Assembly (NCBI RefSeq): GCF_900112755.1
Contig: NZ_FOMW01000016.1
Coordinates: 1-64,000 of the forward strand
Source of the DNA: Sulfitobacter brevis
GTDB taxonomy: Bacteria; Pseudomonadota; Alphaproteobacteria; Rhodobacterales; Rhodobacteraceae
DNA length: 64,000 nucleotides
Reading direction: 5' to 3'
Made by a program: the position numbers and the translations under genes. Of the stretch, positions 18,908 through 28,198 are shown piece by piece. Position 1 is the first letter of the stretch, and each line of letters begins with the position of its first letter. The notes under the pieces are model-generated. The model was not told where the DNA came from. It saw nothing but the letters and a program-made list of their open reading frames with translations, and ran no database searches.

Positions 18908-19987
18908 ATGAAACTATCTGCACTACTGACGGGTGCCGCGCTGGCGCTGGGTCTGGCAACCACGGCCTCGGCCGACGCCCATAGCAAAACCAAGGTCGGC
19001 TTTGTCTTTGTCGGCCCCGTCGGCGACGGCGGCTGGACCTATGAACACGATCAGGGCCGTTTGGCGGTCGAGAAAGAATTCGGCGACGCGGTTGAAACCG
19101 TTTACGTTGAAAACGTTGCCGAAGGCCCCGACTCCGAGCGGGTGATGACCCAGATGGCATTAGATGGTGCCAAGCTGATCTTCACCACCTCGTTCGGCTA
19201 TATGGACCCAACCATCAACGTCGCGAAAAAATTCCCGGACGTAAAGTTCGAGCACGCAACAGGCTATAAGCGCGCTGACAACGTCTCTACCTATTCGGCG
19301 CGTTTCTACGAAGGTCGCGCCATTCAGGGCCATATCGCGGGCAACATGACCGAGAGCAACATCATCGGCTACATCGGCTCCTACCCGATCCCCGAAGTGA
19401 TCCGCGGCATCAACTCGGCCTATATCCACGCCAAAAAGGTTAACCCCGATGTCCAGTTCAAGATCGTCTGGGCCTATACATGGTTTGATCCTGCCAAAGA
19501 GGCCGACGCCGCCAAGGTGCTGATCGAACAAGGCGCTGACGTGATCCTGCAGCACACCGATTCCACCGCGCCGCAGGCCGCCGCCCAAGAAGCGGGCAAT
19601 GTGATCACCTTCGGTCAGGCCTCGGACATGGCGCAATATGCGCCCAAGCCGCGCGTTTCCTCAATCATCGACAACTGGGCGCCCTACTACATTGCGCGTA
19701 CCAAAGCGGTCATGGACGGCACATGGACGTCGACCGACACATGGGATGGCATCGGACCAGGCATGGTTGGAATCGGCGAAATCTCCGACGCCGTGCCCGC
19801 GAACGTGAAGGAAGAGGCGCTCGCGATGAAAGACAAAATCGCCAGCGGCGAATACCACCCCTTCACCGGTCCGGTGAAGAAGCAAGACGGCTCTGACTGG
19901 CTGGCTGACGGTGAGGTCGCTGATGACGGCACGCTGGCGGGCATGAACTTCTATGTCGAAGGCATCGAAGGCACGATCCCCCAATAA
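18908..19987 (+). CDS. BMP-family periplasmic binding protein
   Basis: The solute receptor of the transporter, 359 residues. A signal peptide (MKLSALLTGAALALGLATTA then ASADA) is followed by the BMP/PnrA fold: KVGFVFVGPVGDGGWTYEHD, IFTTSFGYMDPT, FEHATGYKRADN, and GADVILQHTDST near residue 210. Related proteins bind nucleosides or purines. Its position after xdhABC and the ATPase/permease genes supports a purine or nucleoside ligand. A strong hairpin follows the stop, closing the operon. Confidence 0.9.
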   Translation: MKLSALLTGAALALGLATTASADAHSKTKVGFVFVGPVGDGGWTYEHDQGRLAVEKEFGDAVETVYVENVAEGPDSERVMTQMALDGAKLIFTTSFGYMDPTINVAKKFPDVKFEHATGYKRADNVSTYSARFYEGRAIQGHIAGNMTESNIIGYIGSYPIPEVIRGINSAYIHAKKVNPDVQFKIVWAYTWFDPAKEADAAKVLIEQGADVILQHTDSTAPQAAAQEAGNVITFGQASDMAQYAPKPRVSSIIDNWAPYYIARTKAVMDGTWTSTDTWDGIGPGMVGIGEISDAVPANVKEEALAMKDKIASGEYHPFTGPVKKQDGSDWLADGEVADDGTLAGMNFYVEGIEGTIPQ

Positions 19988-20011
19988 GCTGGCAGGAGAC
20001 TGACAGACAGG

Positions 20012-20040
20012 ATGGCGCGCCTTCGGGTGCGCCATTTGCG
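20012..20040 (+). terminator. Hairpin terminator after the xdh-ABC operon
   Basis: The stem ATGGCGCGC/GTGCGCCAT (one G-T pair) has a CTTCGG tetraloop-type loop and is followed by a short T-rich stretch. It lies 25 bases after the binding-protein stop, at the expected end of the operon. Confidence 0.7.
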
Positions 20041-20158
20041 TTTAAGGGCGCGGCACCGCGTGCCTTCATAAATGTTATCGCGGCGGTGTCTCACACGGCT
20101 TTTCATTCCGCTGACAAGCCTTACACTGGTGGCAAATCACCCTTGAAAGGGGCCGCCG

Positions 20159-20785
20159 ATGATCACTGTCCACCACCTTAACCGCTCGCGTTCGCATCGC
20201 ATTCTGTGGCTACTCGAAGAGCTAGAGCAGCCCTATAGCATTCATCATTACATCCGCGATGCCGAAACCAATCTGGCGCCGCCTGAACTGGCCTTGGTGC
20301 ACCCTTTGGGCAAATCGCCTATGATCGAGATCGACGGCACGCTGGTGGTGGAAAGTGCCGCGATCGTCGAAACTCTCTGCGCCCGCTTTGCGCCTGAAAT
20401 GATCCCCGAGCGCGACACACCCGCCTATTTGCGCCATCTTGAGCTGATGCATTTTGCCGAAGGATCTGCGATGACGCCGATCTTGCTGAACCTCTACGTC
20501 AGCCGCTTGGGCGACGCGGGCAAGCCGCTGCATCCGCGCATTACCTCGGAGCTGGACAACCACTATCGCTATATGAATTCCGTGGTGCGGCCTTCGGGGC
20601 ATTTCGTTCAGGACCAGCTTTCGGCGGCGGATATCATGCTCAGCTTCCCTGCTGAAATTGCAATTCGCCAAGGCCGCGGCAGCGATTTTCCGGCACTGTC
20701 GGGTTTTGTCGAGATGATCCAGAACCGCCCTGCATACCAACGCGCGACCGAACGCGGCGCGCCGGAGGCGGAGAAATCAGAATAG
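20159..20785 (+). CDS. Glutathione S-transferase family protein
   Basis: A 208-residue GST-like protein. The thioredoxin-fold N-terminus reads MITVHHLNRSRSHRILWLLE, with a Ser-Arg-Ser active-site loop of the bacterial beta/theta-like kind. The GLN/cis-Pro region lies at HPLGKSPMIEIDG and the glutathione-binding VVESAAIVE at about residues 61-69. The C-terminal helical domain includes QDQLSAADIML. Its substrate is unknown and it appears to be a single gene. Confidence 0.85.
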   Translation: MITVHHLNRSRSHRILWLLEELEQPYSIHHYIRDAETNLAPPELALVHPLGKSPMIEIDGTLVVESAAIVETLCARFAPEMIPERDTPAYLRHLELMHFAEGSAMTPILLNLYVSRLGDAGKPLHPRITSELDNHYRYMNSVVRPSGHFVQDQLSAADIMLSFPAEIAIRQGRGSDFPALSGFVEMIQNRPAYQRATERGAPEAEKSE

Positions 20786-20867
20786 CTTCAGCGGGCTTGG
20801 CATTCGCCGCGAACTGGGCTTCAAATGCGCCTTCAATGCACCTCTTTTAGAACTGGAACTCCGCGCC

Positions 20868-21956
20868 ATGACACAGACCTCCGACATCGTTGTCATCGGC
20901 GCGGGCATTGCGGGTCTGTCGGCGGGCGCAAGGCTCAGCGAAGACGCGCGCGTGACCGTGTTAGAGGTGGAAGATGCGGTTGGCTATCATGCATCGGGTC
21001 GTTCGGCGGCATTGTTCGAGGAAAATTACGGGCTGCCAAGCACCATCGCCCTGAATAAGGCCAGTGCCGCCTATCACCGCGAGGCCAATGGCGGATACCT
21101 CAGCCCGCGCGGCTTGCTAATTGTGGCGCGGGCGGAGGAGCAAGACAGCTTTGACGCCGATGTTAATACTATGGGCGTTGATCCGGTGACCGTGTCCGAG
21201 GCGCTTTCGATGGTGCCGATCCTTGATCGGGCGCAGGTCAGCTTCGCGGGCTATCACGAAGCAGCCTATGATATCGACACCGACCGGATGATGCAGGATT
21301 TTCGCCGCCAGATCACCGCGAAGGGTGGGCAGGTTTTGGTGAAATCAGCAGTGACCGCAATCACCCGCGCCGGGAGCGGCTGGACAGTTTCTACCGCGAG
21401 CGGCGATCATGCATGTGCGCGGATTGTGAACGCTGCGGGCGCTTGGGCTGATGGCATTGCCACGATGGCAGGCGTGACGCCTTTGGGCATCGTGCCGCAC
21501 CGCCGATCAATGGCGCGGCTGCCTGCGCCTGACGGGCATGATGTTAGCCGATGGCCTATGTTCTTTGGCGTTGGCGAGACGTGGTATGCCAAACCGGACG
21601 CCGGCGCTTTGCTTGTTTCGCCCGCTGAGGAAGAGCCGGTGGAGCCGCATGACGCTTGGGCCGATGACATGGTATTGGCCGAAGGGTTGGCCCGCTATGA
21701 AGCGATGGTGACGGCCCCTGTGGCACGGCTGATCACCTCATGGGCCGGATTGCGCAGCTTCTCTCCGGATCGGGCGCTGGTACTCGGGCCCGACCCGCAA
21801 ACGCCCGAGTTTATCTGGTGCGCCGCACAAGGCGGATATGGGTTCCAGACCGCCCCCGCCGCCTCACAACTGGTGGCCGATCTGGCAATGGGGCGCAGCC
21901 CCGCCCTGCCCGCCGAAGTGGTGGCAGCACTCACGCCCGACAGGTTGCGCCGATGA
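20868..21956 (+). CDS. FAD-dependent oxidoreductase (DAO/glycine oxidase family)
   Basis: A 362-residue flavoprotein of the D-amino acid oxidase/DadA fold. The N-terminal dinucleotide motif is VIGAGIAGLSAGARL followed by the acidic strand end VLEVEDAVG. GRSAALFEENYG follows, and the C-terminal FAD contact is WCAAQGGYGFQTAPA. The likely reaction is oxidation of an amino acid or amine; the substrate cannot be read from sequence. The stop overlaps the ATG of the following methyltransferase by 4 bp. Confidence 0.85.
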   Translation: MTQTSDIVVIGAGIAGLSAGARLSEDARVTVLEVEDAVGYHASGRSAALFEENYGLPSTIALNKASAAYHREANGGYLSPRGLLIVARAEEQDSFDADVNTMGVDPVTVSEALSMVPILDRAQVSFAGYHEAAYDIDTDRMMQDFRRQITAKGGQVLVKSAVTAITRAGSGWTVSTASGDHACARIVNAAGAWADGIATMAGVTPLGIVPHRRSMARLPAPDGHDVSRWPMFFGVGETWYAKPDAGALLVSPAEEEPVEPHDAWADDMVLAEGLARYEAMVTAPVARLITSWAGLRSFSPDRALVLGPDPQTPEFIWCAAQGGYGFQTAPAASQLVADLAMGRSPALPAEVVAALTPDRLRR

Positions 21957-22615
21957 CCCGCCCGCCCCAGTTGCCACCAAGTGCGTCAGTCGCCCATGAC
22001 AATGGCGGGGCCAAGCTGCACGCCCCAGCCGCTGCCCGCAACTCTGACGCCCTCACCCGCCTCCTGCTGGATCACGCGCCGCGTATTGGCACTGCGTTGG
22101 AGCTGGCCAGCGGCACTGGCCAACATATCTGCGCCTTCGCTGCTGCCCTGCCCGCGCTGCACTGGACCCCGTCGGAGCCCGACACCGCCCGCCGCGCCAG
22201 CATTGATGCCCATGTCGCCGAAGCCGGACTGAAGAACGTGGCCCCGGCCGCCATGCTGGACGCCACAGACCCGAACTGGGGTGCGGCCCATTTCCCAAAA
22301 GACCTGATCGTGCTCGTCAACCTGCTACACCTGATCCCGAGCAATGACGCCCGTACCCTCATCGAACAAGCCGCTGCTGCCCTGGCCCAAGGCGGCACAT
22401 TAATCCTTTACGGACCGTTTAAACGCTGCGGTGTTTTGACCAGCGCGGGCGACGCCAAATTCGACGCTGAGCTGCGCACCGCCGATCCGGCGATCGGCTA
22501 TAAAGATGATCTCGACATCGCGCGGTGGCTTAGCGATGTAGCGCTCAGCCCGATCGACACGGTGGAAATGCCCGCCAATAACCTCGCCTTTATCGCGGGA
22601 AAACCCCCGTCATGA
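21953..22615 (+). CDS. DUF938 SAM-dependent methyltransferase-like protein
   Basis: A 220-residue DUF938 protein. The SAM-binding motif I is ALELASGTGQHICAFA (about residues 47-62), followed by WTPSEPD, and LIVLVNLLHLI is motif III-like. The start at 21953 is set by the 4-bp overlap with the upstream oxidoreductase and the family-typical opening; the frame is open further upstream inside that gene. The substrate is not established for DUF938. Its stop overlaps the GH25 lysozyme start by 4 bp. Confidence 0.85.
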   Translation: MTRPPQLPPSASVAHDNGGAKLHAPAAARNSDALTRLLLDHAPRIGTALELASGTGQHICAFAAALPALHWTPSEPDTARRASIDAHVAEAGLKNVAPAAMLDATDPNWGAAHFPKDLIVLVNLLHLIPSNDARTLIEQAAAALAQGGTLILYGPFKRCGVLTSAGDAKFDAELRTADPAIGYKDDLDIARWLSDVALSPIDTVEMPANNLAFIAGKPPS

Positions 22616-23409
22616 GAATTTCCCGACTGTCTGCTTTTGTTGCTCTTGCCCTGCTGGCCGCCTGTGGTGACCGCAGTGTCAGCTCCATCCCCGCCGCGCC
22701 CGACGGCGCATTGTTTGCACCACAGTTTAGCGACAGCCGTCCGGCCGATTTCGCCGCCCCGACGCCCGCACGGTTTGCCGTGCACGGGATCGACGTGGCA
22801 AGGTTTCAATCCGGCATTGACTGGAACGTAGCGCAGCGCAGCGGTGTCAATTTTGCCTTTATCAAGGCCACGGAAGGCGGCGATCTGCTCGACAAGGAAT
22901 TCGACAATCATTGGCGCGGAGCCGGTCAGGCAGGGGTGACGCGCGGGGCCTATCACTTCTATTATTTCTGCACCTCGCCCGAAGATCAGGCGCGCTGGTT
23001 CATTCGCAACGTGCCGCGCACCGCTGGAATGTTGCCACCGGTGCTGGACATGGAGTGGAACCCGTTCTCGCCAACCTGCGCCACCGTGCGCCCGCCCGCC
23101 CATGAAGTGCGCGACCAGATGCGACGCTGGATTGCCATTATTGAAAAACATTACGGCCAGCGCCCGATCATTTACACAGCGCCCGATTTTTACCGCCAAA
23201 ACGGCTTGGACCAGTTCAAAGGCTATGACATGTGGCTCCGCGCTACAGCAAAGACCCCAGCAGAAGTTTATCCCGGTGCAAATTGGGCGTTCTGGCAGTA
23301 CACCGCCACAGGCGGCGTTGCGGGTATCCGTGGCGATGTGGATTTGAACGCGTATTCCGGCACGGGTGCCCAGTGGAAAGCTTGGCTCGCCCGCAGAGCG
23401 GTCAGATAA
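22612..23409 (+). CDS. GH25 lysozyme, putative lipoprotein
   Basis: A 265-residue glycoside hydrolase family 25 (N-acetylmuramidase) protein. The lipoprotein signal LALLAACGDRS puts the lipidated Cys near residue 20. The GH25 barrel runs from VHGIDVARFQSGIDW (first Asp) through FAFIKATEGGD and GAYHFYYFC to the catalytic acid pair in PVLDMEWNP, and ends FWQYTATGGVAGIRGDVDLN. It probably trims or remodels peptidoglycan at the envelope; such genes are also carried by phages, but nothing else phage-like is adjacent. It converges on the membrane-protein gene 10 bp away. Confidence 0.9.
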   Translation: MRISRLSAFVALALLAACGDRSVSSIPAAPDGALFAPQFSDSRPADFAAPTPARFAVHGIDVARFQSGIDWNVAQRSGVNFAFIKATEGGDLLDKEFDNHWRGAGQAGVTRGAYHFYYFCTSPEDQARWFIRNVPRTAGMLPPVLDMEWNPFSPTCATVRPPAHEVRDQMRRWIAIIEKHYGQRPIIYTAPDFYRQNGLDQFKGYDMWLRATAKTPAEVYPGANWAFWQYTATGGVAGIRGDVDLNAYSGTGAQWKAWLARRAVR

Positions 23410-23419
23410 AGTTGAGCCG

Positions 23420-24169
23420 TCAGTCGCGCGCGTAATGGCGCGCGACGACGAAAAGCCCGCCGATCAAAATCAGCGGGAGAATGAAAATGCGGAATATTTG
23501 AACGCCTAAAACGGCGAGGAGTGCGCTGATTAGCTCATCGGCACGGCTCCACAGGTTTCTGGCAAGTTGGCGGTACTCGGTCAGTCCAGGTTCGTCTTCG
23601 CCCAGCGCAGCGCTACCGCCGACATTGGCGGTGATATCTTCGATCATCGCCACGTTTAGCTGGTAAACACCTTCAGTCAGCCGCTCGGCCAAGGGTTGCG
23701 ACAAGATCAACGCTATGGGCAGTGCAAGCCCGAGAAACCCGCCATACCAAGCCAAGCGCCGTGGCAACCCTGCGTGGCCCTTGCTGCTGAGCGTCCAAAT
23801 CGCCAAAGCAGCAGCCAGCAAGGAGAGGCCAATCGCGCTCATCGGGCCCAACGCCACGGCCAAGACCCCTGTCGCAACCATCACGCCAAAAACCATTGCT
23901 GCCACCCGCTCGACAGTATCGTCAATCGGTTCCAGCACTTTGAGGGGGCGCGCCGTCCCGGAGGCGATGAAGGAGACTCCGACCTCCAGCTCCTGCGCCG
24001 TGGACAAGAACGCATTCAACGTACGCAGGGTCACATAGGTCGCGGCTGAGGCCACCGCGACGCTATGGGCATAGTCCTGTGCGCGGTTGACCAGCGGGTT
24101 ATCCCGCAGGAATACCCCCGTCAGCGCCAGCACGCAAAGCAGTGCCAGTGCCGCGCGGCGCATGATCAT
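23420..24169 (-). CDS. Hypothetical membrane protein
   Basis: A 249-residue protein with an N-terminal hydrophobic segment (ALALLCVLALTGVFL), then two or three central segments (about residues 92-165) and a C-terminal segment (VQIFRIFILPLILIGGLFVV). The middle holds a periplasm-like stretch with PLKVLEPIDDTVER. I do not recognise a family. It is the last gene of a minus-strand operon and its start overlaps the stop of the dehydrogenase by 4 bp. The last codons form a GTCGCGCGC/GCGCGCGAC palindrome (23423-23446) that may act between the convergent genes. Confidence 0.75.
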   Translation of the reverse strand: MIMRRAALALLCVLALTGVFLRDNPLVNRAQDYAHSVAVASAATYVTLRTLNAFLSTAQELEVGVSFIASGTARPLKVLEPIDDTVERVAAMVFGVMVATGVLAVALGPMSAIGLSLLAAALAIWTLSSKGHAGLPRRLAWYGGFLGLALPIALILSQPLAERLTEGVYQLNVAMIEDITANVGGSAALGEDEPGLTEYRQLARNLWSRADELISALLAVLGVQIFRIFILPLILIGGLFVVARHYARD

Positions 24170-26667
24170 CCATCGACCCGAATGGTGGCGTTCTTCGGAT
24201 CATAGGGGCTGTCCTCGACAACCTCTGCATCCCAAAGCTGGTCAAACATCTTCACTTTGAGTTTCTGCCCCACAACCGCATGTTCGGGTTTCACATACCC
24301 CATGCCGATGGATTTGCCAAAGGCCACGGAGTATCCGCCCGAGGTCAGACGCCCGGTGCGCGTATCTCCGCCATCGGCATAAAGCACCTCGCGGCCCCAT
24401 GGGTCGGCGTCATCGGGGCCGTCGATCAGCACGGTCACGCATTTAGCGCGGATGCCGTGCGCTTCCATCTCTGCCTTGCCGTGGAAGTCTTTGGACAGAT
24501 CGACAAAGCGTGGCAGATCAGCCTCAAGCGGGGTCGCGTCACGGCCAAGCTCGGTGCCGAAGGCGCGGTAGCTCTTCTCTTGCCGCAGCCAGTTTTGCGC
24601 CCGTGCGCCGACCAGCTTCATGCCATGTTTCTCGCCAGCCTTCACGAGCATATCAAAGAGGTGGTTTTGCATCTCGATCGGGTGGTGCAATTCCCAACCC
24701 AGTTCGCCGGTATAGGCCACGCGGATCGCGCGGACCGGCACCATGCCAAGCTCGATATTGCGCATGGTCAGCCAAGGGAAACGCTTGTTGGAGAGCACCG
24801 TGTCAGGGTCGGCATCCTTGACGACCTCCCGTAGCACATCGCGCGACTTTGGTCCCGCGATGGCGAAAACGCCCCATTGGGTGGTCACGTCATGGCACTC
24901 GATATAGCCAAATTCAGGCGCTTTGTCTTCGATGGCCTTGCGCAGATAGTCACTGTCATAGGCGGTCCATGCGCCTGCGGAGACGAGGTAATATGAGTCT
25001 TCGGCCAGCCGCACGATGGTATATTCAGTGCGTGTGGTGCCCGCACCGGTCAGCGCATAGGTCAGATTGATCCGCCCGACCGAGGGCAGCTTGTTACACG
25101 TGAACCAGTTCAGAAACGCGGTCGCACCTGGGCCTTTGACGACATGTTTGGTAAAGGCGGTCGCGTCGATCAGCCCGACGCCTTCGCGGATCGCTTTGGC
25201 CTCCTCGACCACATGCGGCCACCAGCCGCCACGGCGGAAGGACCGCGCACCGTGATCGTCGAACCCTGCGGGCGCAAAATAATTCGGGCGTTCCCAGCCG
25301 TTGACCTGACCAAATTGCGCACCGCGTGCGGCTTGGCGGTCATAGGCGGGCGAGGTGCGCAGCGGGCGACAGGCCGGGCGCTCTTCATCGGGGTGATGCA
25401 AGATATAGACGTGCTCGTAGGCTTCCTCGTTCTTGCGCGCGGCGTATTCCGTGGTCATCCAGTCGCCGTAGCGCTTGGGATCAAGGCTCGCCATGTCGAT
25501 CTCGGCCTCGCCCTCTACCATCAACTGCGCAAGATAATGGCCGGTGCCGCCAGCCGCGGTGATCCCAAAGGAAAAGCCCTCGGCCAGCCACATGTTACGC
25601 AGACCGGGTGCCGGGCCAACCAGCGGATTGCCATCGGGTGTGTAGCAGATCGGGCCGTTGAAATCGTCCTTCAAGCCGCAATTCTCAGCCGACGGAATGC
25701 GGTGGTTCATTGCCATGTACTGGTCTTCGATCCGCTCCAGATCAAGCTGGAACAGGTCAGCACGGAAGCTGTCGGGCACGCCGTATTCAAACCGTGCAGG
25801 CGCGTCGCGCTCATAGACGCCCAAGATCCAGCCGCCGCGCTCTTCGCGGACATAGCTTTGCGCATCGGCATCGCGGATTACCGGGTGTTCGACATTGCCC
25901 GCATCCTTGCGGAACTTCACCAGCTCGGGGTCCTGATCCATCACGATGAACTGATGCTCTACCGGAATTGCGGGCATCTTGATGCCGAGCATCTTGGCGG
26001 TGCGCTGCGCGTGGTTGCCGCTGGCGGTGACGACATGTTCGGCTGTGATCACGATCTGTTCGTCCGAGGGCACAAGGTTGCCGCCCTTTTCGATCATCTT
26101 GGTTGCGGTGACTTCCCAATGGGTGCCGTTCCAATGAAAGGCATCCGCCTGCCATTTCCGCTCGATCATCACGCCACGCTGGCGCGCGCCCTTAGCCATC
26201 GCCATGGTGACATCGGCAGGGTTAATATAGCCGTCCGTCTGGTGGTAAATTGCGCCTTTGAGGTCTTCGGTGCGGATCAACGGCCATTTCGCCTTGATCT
26301 CGTCGGGAGTGAGCCACTGATACGGCACGCCGCAAGTCTCGGCGGTGGAGGCATAGAGCATATATTCGTCCATACGCTCATCGGTCTGCGCCATGCGCAG
26401 GTTGCCCACCACGGCAAAGCCCGCGTTCAGGCCGGTTTCGGCCTCAAGCTGCTTGTAGAACTCGACCGAATATTGATGTATATGGGTGGTCGCGAAAGAC
26501 ATGTTGAACAGCGGCAACAGACCCGCCGCGTGCCACGTAGAGCCCGAGGTCAACTCGTCGCGCTCCAGCAACATTACGTCTTCCCAGCCGGCTTTCGCGA
26601 GATGATAGGCAATTGAGGTGCCCACGGCCCCGCCACCGACGACCAATGCTTTGACTTGCGTTTTCAT
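24166..26667 (-). CDS. GcvT-fused dimethylglycine/sarcosine dehydrogenase-like flavoprotein
   Basis: An 833-residue two-part enzyme. The N-terminal DAO-fold FAD domain has VVGGGAVGTSIAYHL and the TSGSTWHAAGLLP stretch whose His carries the covalent flavin in DMGDH and SARDH. A FAO_M-type middle follows. The C-terminal half (about residues 430-833) is an aminomethyltransferase (GcvT) domain with YTGELGWELH and SGGYSVAFGKSIGMGYV, which would pass the one-carbon unit to tetrahydrofolate. It demethylates an N-methylated glycine-type substrate; which one is uncertain. It fits glycine betaine or methylamine breakdown common in roseobacters. It lies in an operon with a GlcD-like oxidase and gamma-glutamyltransferase. 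Confidence 0.88.
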   Translation of the reverse strand: MKTQVKALVVGGGAVGTSIAYHLAKAGWEDVMLLERDELTSGSTWHAAGLLPLFNMSFATTHIHQYSVEFYKQLEAETGLNAGFAVVGNLRMAQTDERMDEYMLYASTAETCGVPYQWLTPDEIKAKWPLIRTEDLKGAIYHQTDGYINPADVTMAMAKGARQRGVMIERKWQADAFHWNGTHWEVTATKMIEKGGNLVPSDEQIVITAEHVVTASGNHAQRTAKMLGIKMPAIPVEHQFIVMDQDPELVKFRKDAGNVEHPVIRDADAQSYVREERGGWILGVYERDAPARFEYGVPDSFRADLFQLDLERIEDQYMAMNHRIPSAENCGLKDDFNGPICYTPDGNPLVGPAPGLRNMWLAEGFSFGITAAGGTGHYLAQLMVEGEAEIDMASLDPKRYGDWMTTEYAARKNEEAYEHVYILHHPDEERPACRPLRTSPAYDRQAARGAQFGQVNGWERPNYFAPAGFDDHGARSFRRGGWWPHVVEEAKAIREGVGLIDATAFTKHVVKGPGATAFLNWFTCNKLPSVGRINLTYALTGAGTTRTEYTIVRLAEDSYYLVSAGAWTAYDSDYLRKAIEDKAPEFGYIECHDVTTQWGVFAIAGPKSRDVLREVVKDADPDTVLSNKRFPWLTMRNIELGMVPVRAIRVAYTGELGWELHHPIEMQNHLFDMLVKAGEKHGMKLVGARAQNWLRQEKSYRAFGTELGRDATPLEADLPRFVDLSKDFHGKAEMEAHGIRAKCVTVLIDGPDDADPWGREVLYADGGDTRTGRLTSGGYSVAFGKSIGMGYVKPEHAVVGQKLKVKMFDQLWDAEVVEDSPYDPKNATIRVDG

Positions 26668-26788
26668 GAGCCGATTCCCCTTGGACCTGATTTGGTCCCG
26701 TTTTAGTCATCCGGCACAAAAGGCGCGCGCGGCAGCCGACCCAACATGGCAAAAAACCGACCAATTGCAGCGGCTGGCGCACCAGCCC

Positions 26789-28195
26789 CTAGTTTGGCAG
26801 GATTTTGCCCGGGTTCAGGATGTTGTCGGGGTCCAACGCGTGTTTGATCGCGGCCATCACCCCCACGGTGCCTGCGCCCAACTCCTTGACCAGATAGGCG
26901 CGTTTGCCCTGCCCGATGCCATGCTCTCCGGTGCAGGTGCCGCCCATGGAGATCGCCAGATCGTTGAGCCATGATACAAATTGCTGTCCGCGTGCGACCT
27001 CGTCGGCGTCATCCATATCCAACAGCAAGGAGGCATGGAAATTACCGTCGCCGGCATGGCCAACCACGGGGGCGATCAGCCGCAATTCCTGCGCCTTGAT
27101 CTCTGCCGCACCAACCGCATCGGCAAGCCGCGAGATCGGCACGCAGACATCTGTCGCGACACCCTTGGCACCGGGGCGATAGGCGAGCATTGCCCAATAG
27201 GCATCGTGCCGCGCCTGCCAGAGCTTGTTGCGCTCTTCGGTGGTGCTCGTCGCGTGATAGCCGCTGCCGCCATGCTCATCCGCGAGCATGCCAAAGGTCT
27301 CCGACTGTTCAACGACACTGGCTTCAGAGCCGTGGAATTCCAGCAGCAGCAACGGCGTTTCGGGCAGGCTCAGCTTTGAATACGCATTGAGCGCCTTGAC
27401 CACCGTCGCGTCCAGCAATTCGATCCGCGCTACAGGTAGACCGTACTGGATCACCGCCATCACCGTCTGGCTGGCAGCCGACACGCTGGGAAATGAACAA
27501 GACGCTGCCGAGATTGCCTCGGGGATGCCCTGCAAACGCAGGGTAATCTCGGTGATGATCCCGAGCGTCCCTTCCGAGCCAACCATCAACCGCGTGAGGT
27601 CATAGCCCGCCGAAGATTTGCGCGCCCGCGACGCCGTGCGGATGATTGAGCCGTCGGCCAGCACCACCTCAAGGCTCAGCACATTGTCCTTCATGGTGCC
27701 GTAGCGCACCGCATTGGTGCCAGAGGCCCGCGTTGCCGCCATCCCGCCCAAGGACGCATTGGCACCGGGATCAATCGGAAAAAATAGCCCCTGATCGCGC
27801 AGATGGGTATTGAGCGCCTCGCGCGTCACGCCGGGTTGGACGCGGCAATCCAGATCGCCTGCATTCACCTCCAACACCATGTCCATCTGGGTCATGTCGA
27901 TGCAAATGCCGCCCGCAGGCGCGTTCACATTGCCCTCCAGCGAGGTGCCGGTACCATAGGCAATGATCGGCACCTTATGTGCAGCGCAGGCGGTCACAAT
28001 GTCCGAAACTTCTTGCGTGGAGCCTGCGAAAATCACCGCATCAGGCGCCTGATTGCGGATCCAAGTGGTGGTATGGCCGTGCTGCTCGCGGATCGACGTA
28101 CCGGTCTGACAGCGGTCGCCAAATTGCTGTTTTAAAACACCCAGAACCGTGGCGATGCCTGTGTCGTTCCGTGGCAGATCTGCGACCTGAACCAT
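26789..28195 (-). CDS. FAD-binding 2-hydroxyacid oxidase/dehydrogenase (GlcD/D-LDH family)
   Basis: A 468-residue flavoprotein. The PCMH FAD domain has PIIAYGTGTSLEGNVNAPAG (about residues 75-94), GGMAATRASGTNAVRYG, and LMVGSEGTLGIITEITL. The C-terminal FAD-oxidase domain has VVGHAGDGNFHASLL and GTCTGEHGIGQGK, the latter two lining the substrate site. It likely oxidises D-lactate, glycolate or D-2-hydroxyglutarate. An AGGAGAG ribosome site precedes the ATG, and the gene starts 3 bp after the gamma-glutamyltransferase stop. Confidence 0.9.
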   Translation of the reverse strand: MVQVADLPRNDTGIATVLGVLKQQFGDRCQTGTSIREQHGHTTTWIRNQAPDAVIFAGSTQEVSDIVTACAAHKVPIIAYGTGTSLEGNVNAPAGGICIDMTQMDMVLEVNAGDLDCRVQPGVTREALNTHLRDQGLFFPIDPGANASLGGMAATRASGTNAVRYGTMKDNVLSLEVVLADGSIIRTASRARKSSAGYDLTRLMVGSEGTLGIITEITLRLQGIPEAISAASCSFPSVSAASQTVMAVIQYGLPVARIELLDATVVKALNAYSKLSLPETPLLLLEFHGSEASVVEQSETFGMLADEHGGSGYHATSTTEERNKLWQARHDAYWAMLAYRPGAKGVATDVCVPISRLADAVGAAEIKAQELRLIAPVVGHAGDGNFHASLLLDMDDADEVARGQQFVSWLNDLAISMGGTCTGEHGIGQGKRAYLVKELGAGTVGVMAAIKHALDPDNILNPGKILPN

Positions 28196-28198
28196 GCT

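Noticed and set aside
22612..23409. GH25 lysozyme as a sign of a prophage
   Set aside because: It has a lipoprotein signal, overlaps the upstream DUF938 gene, and no phage genes lie nearby.
25144..26616. A 490-residue plus-strand frame inside the demethylase gene
   Set aside because: Shadow frame opposite a clear GcvT-fused flavoprotein; no family resemblance.
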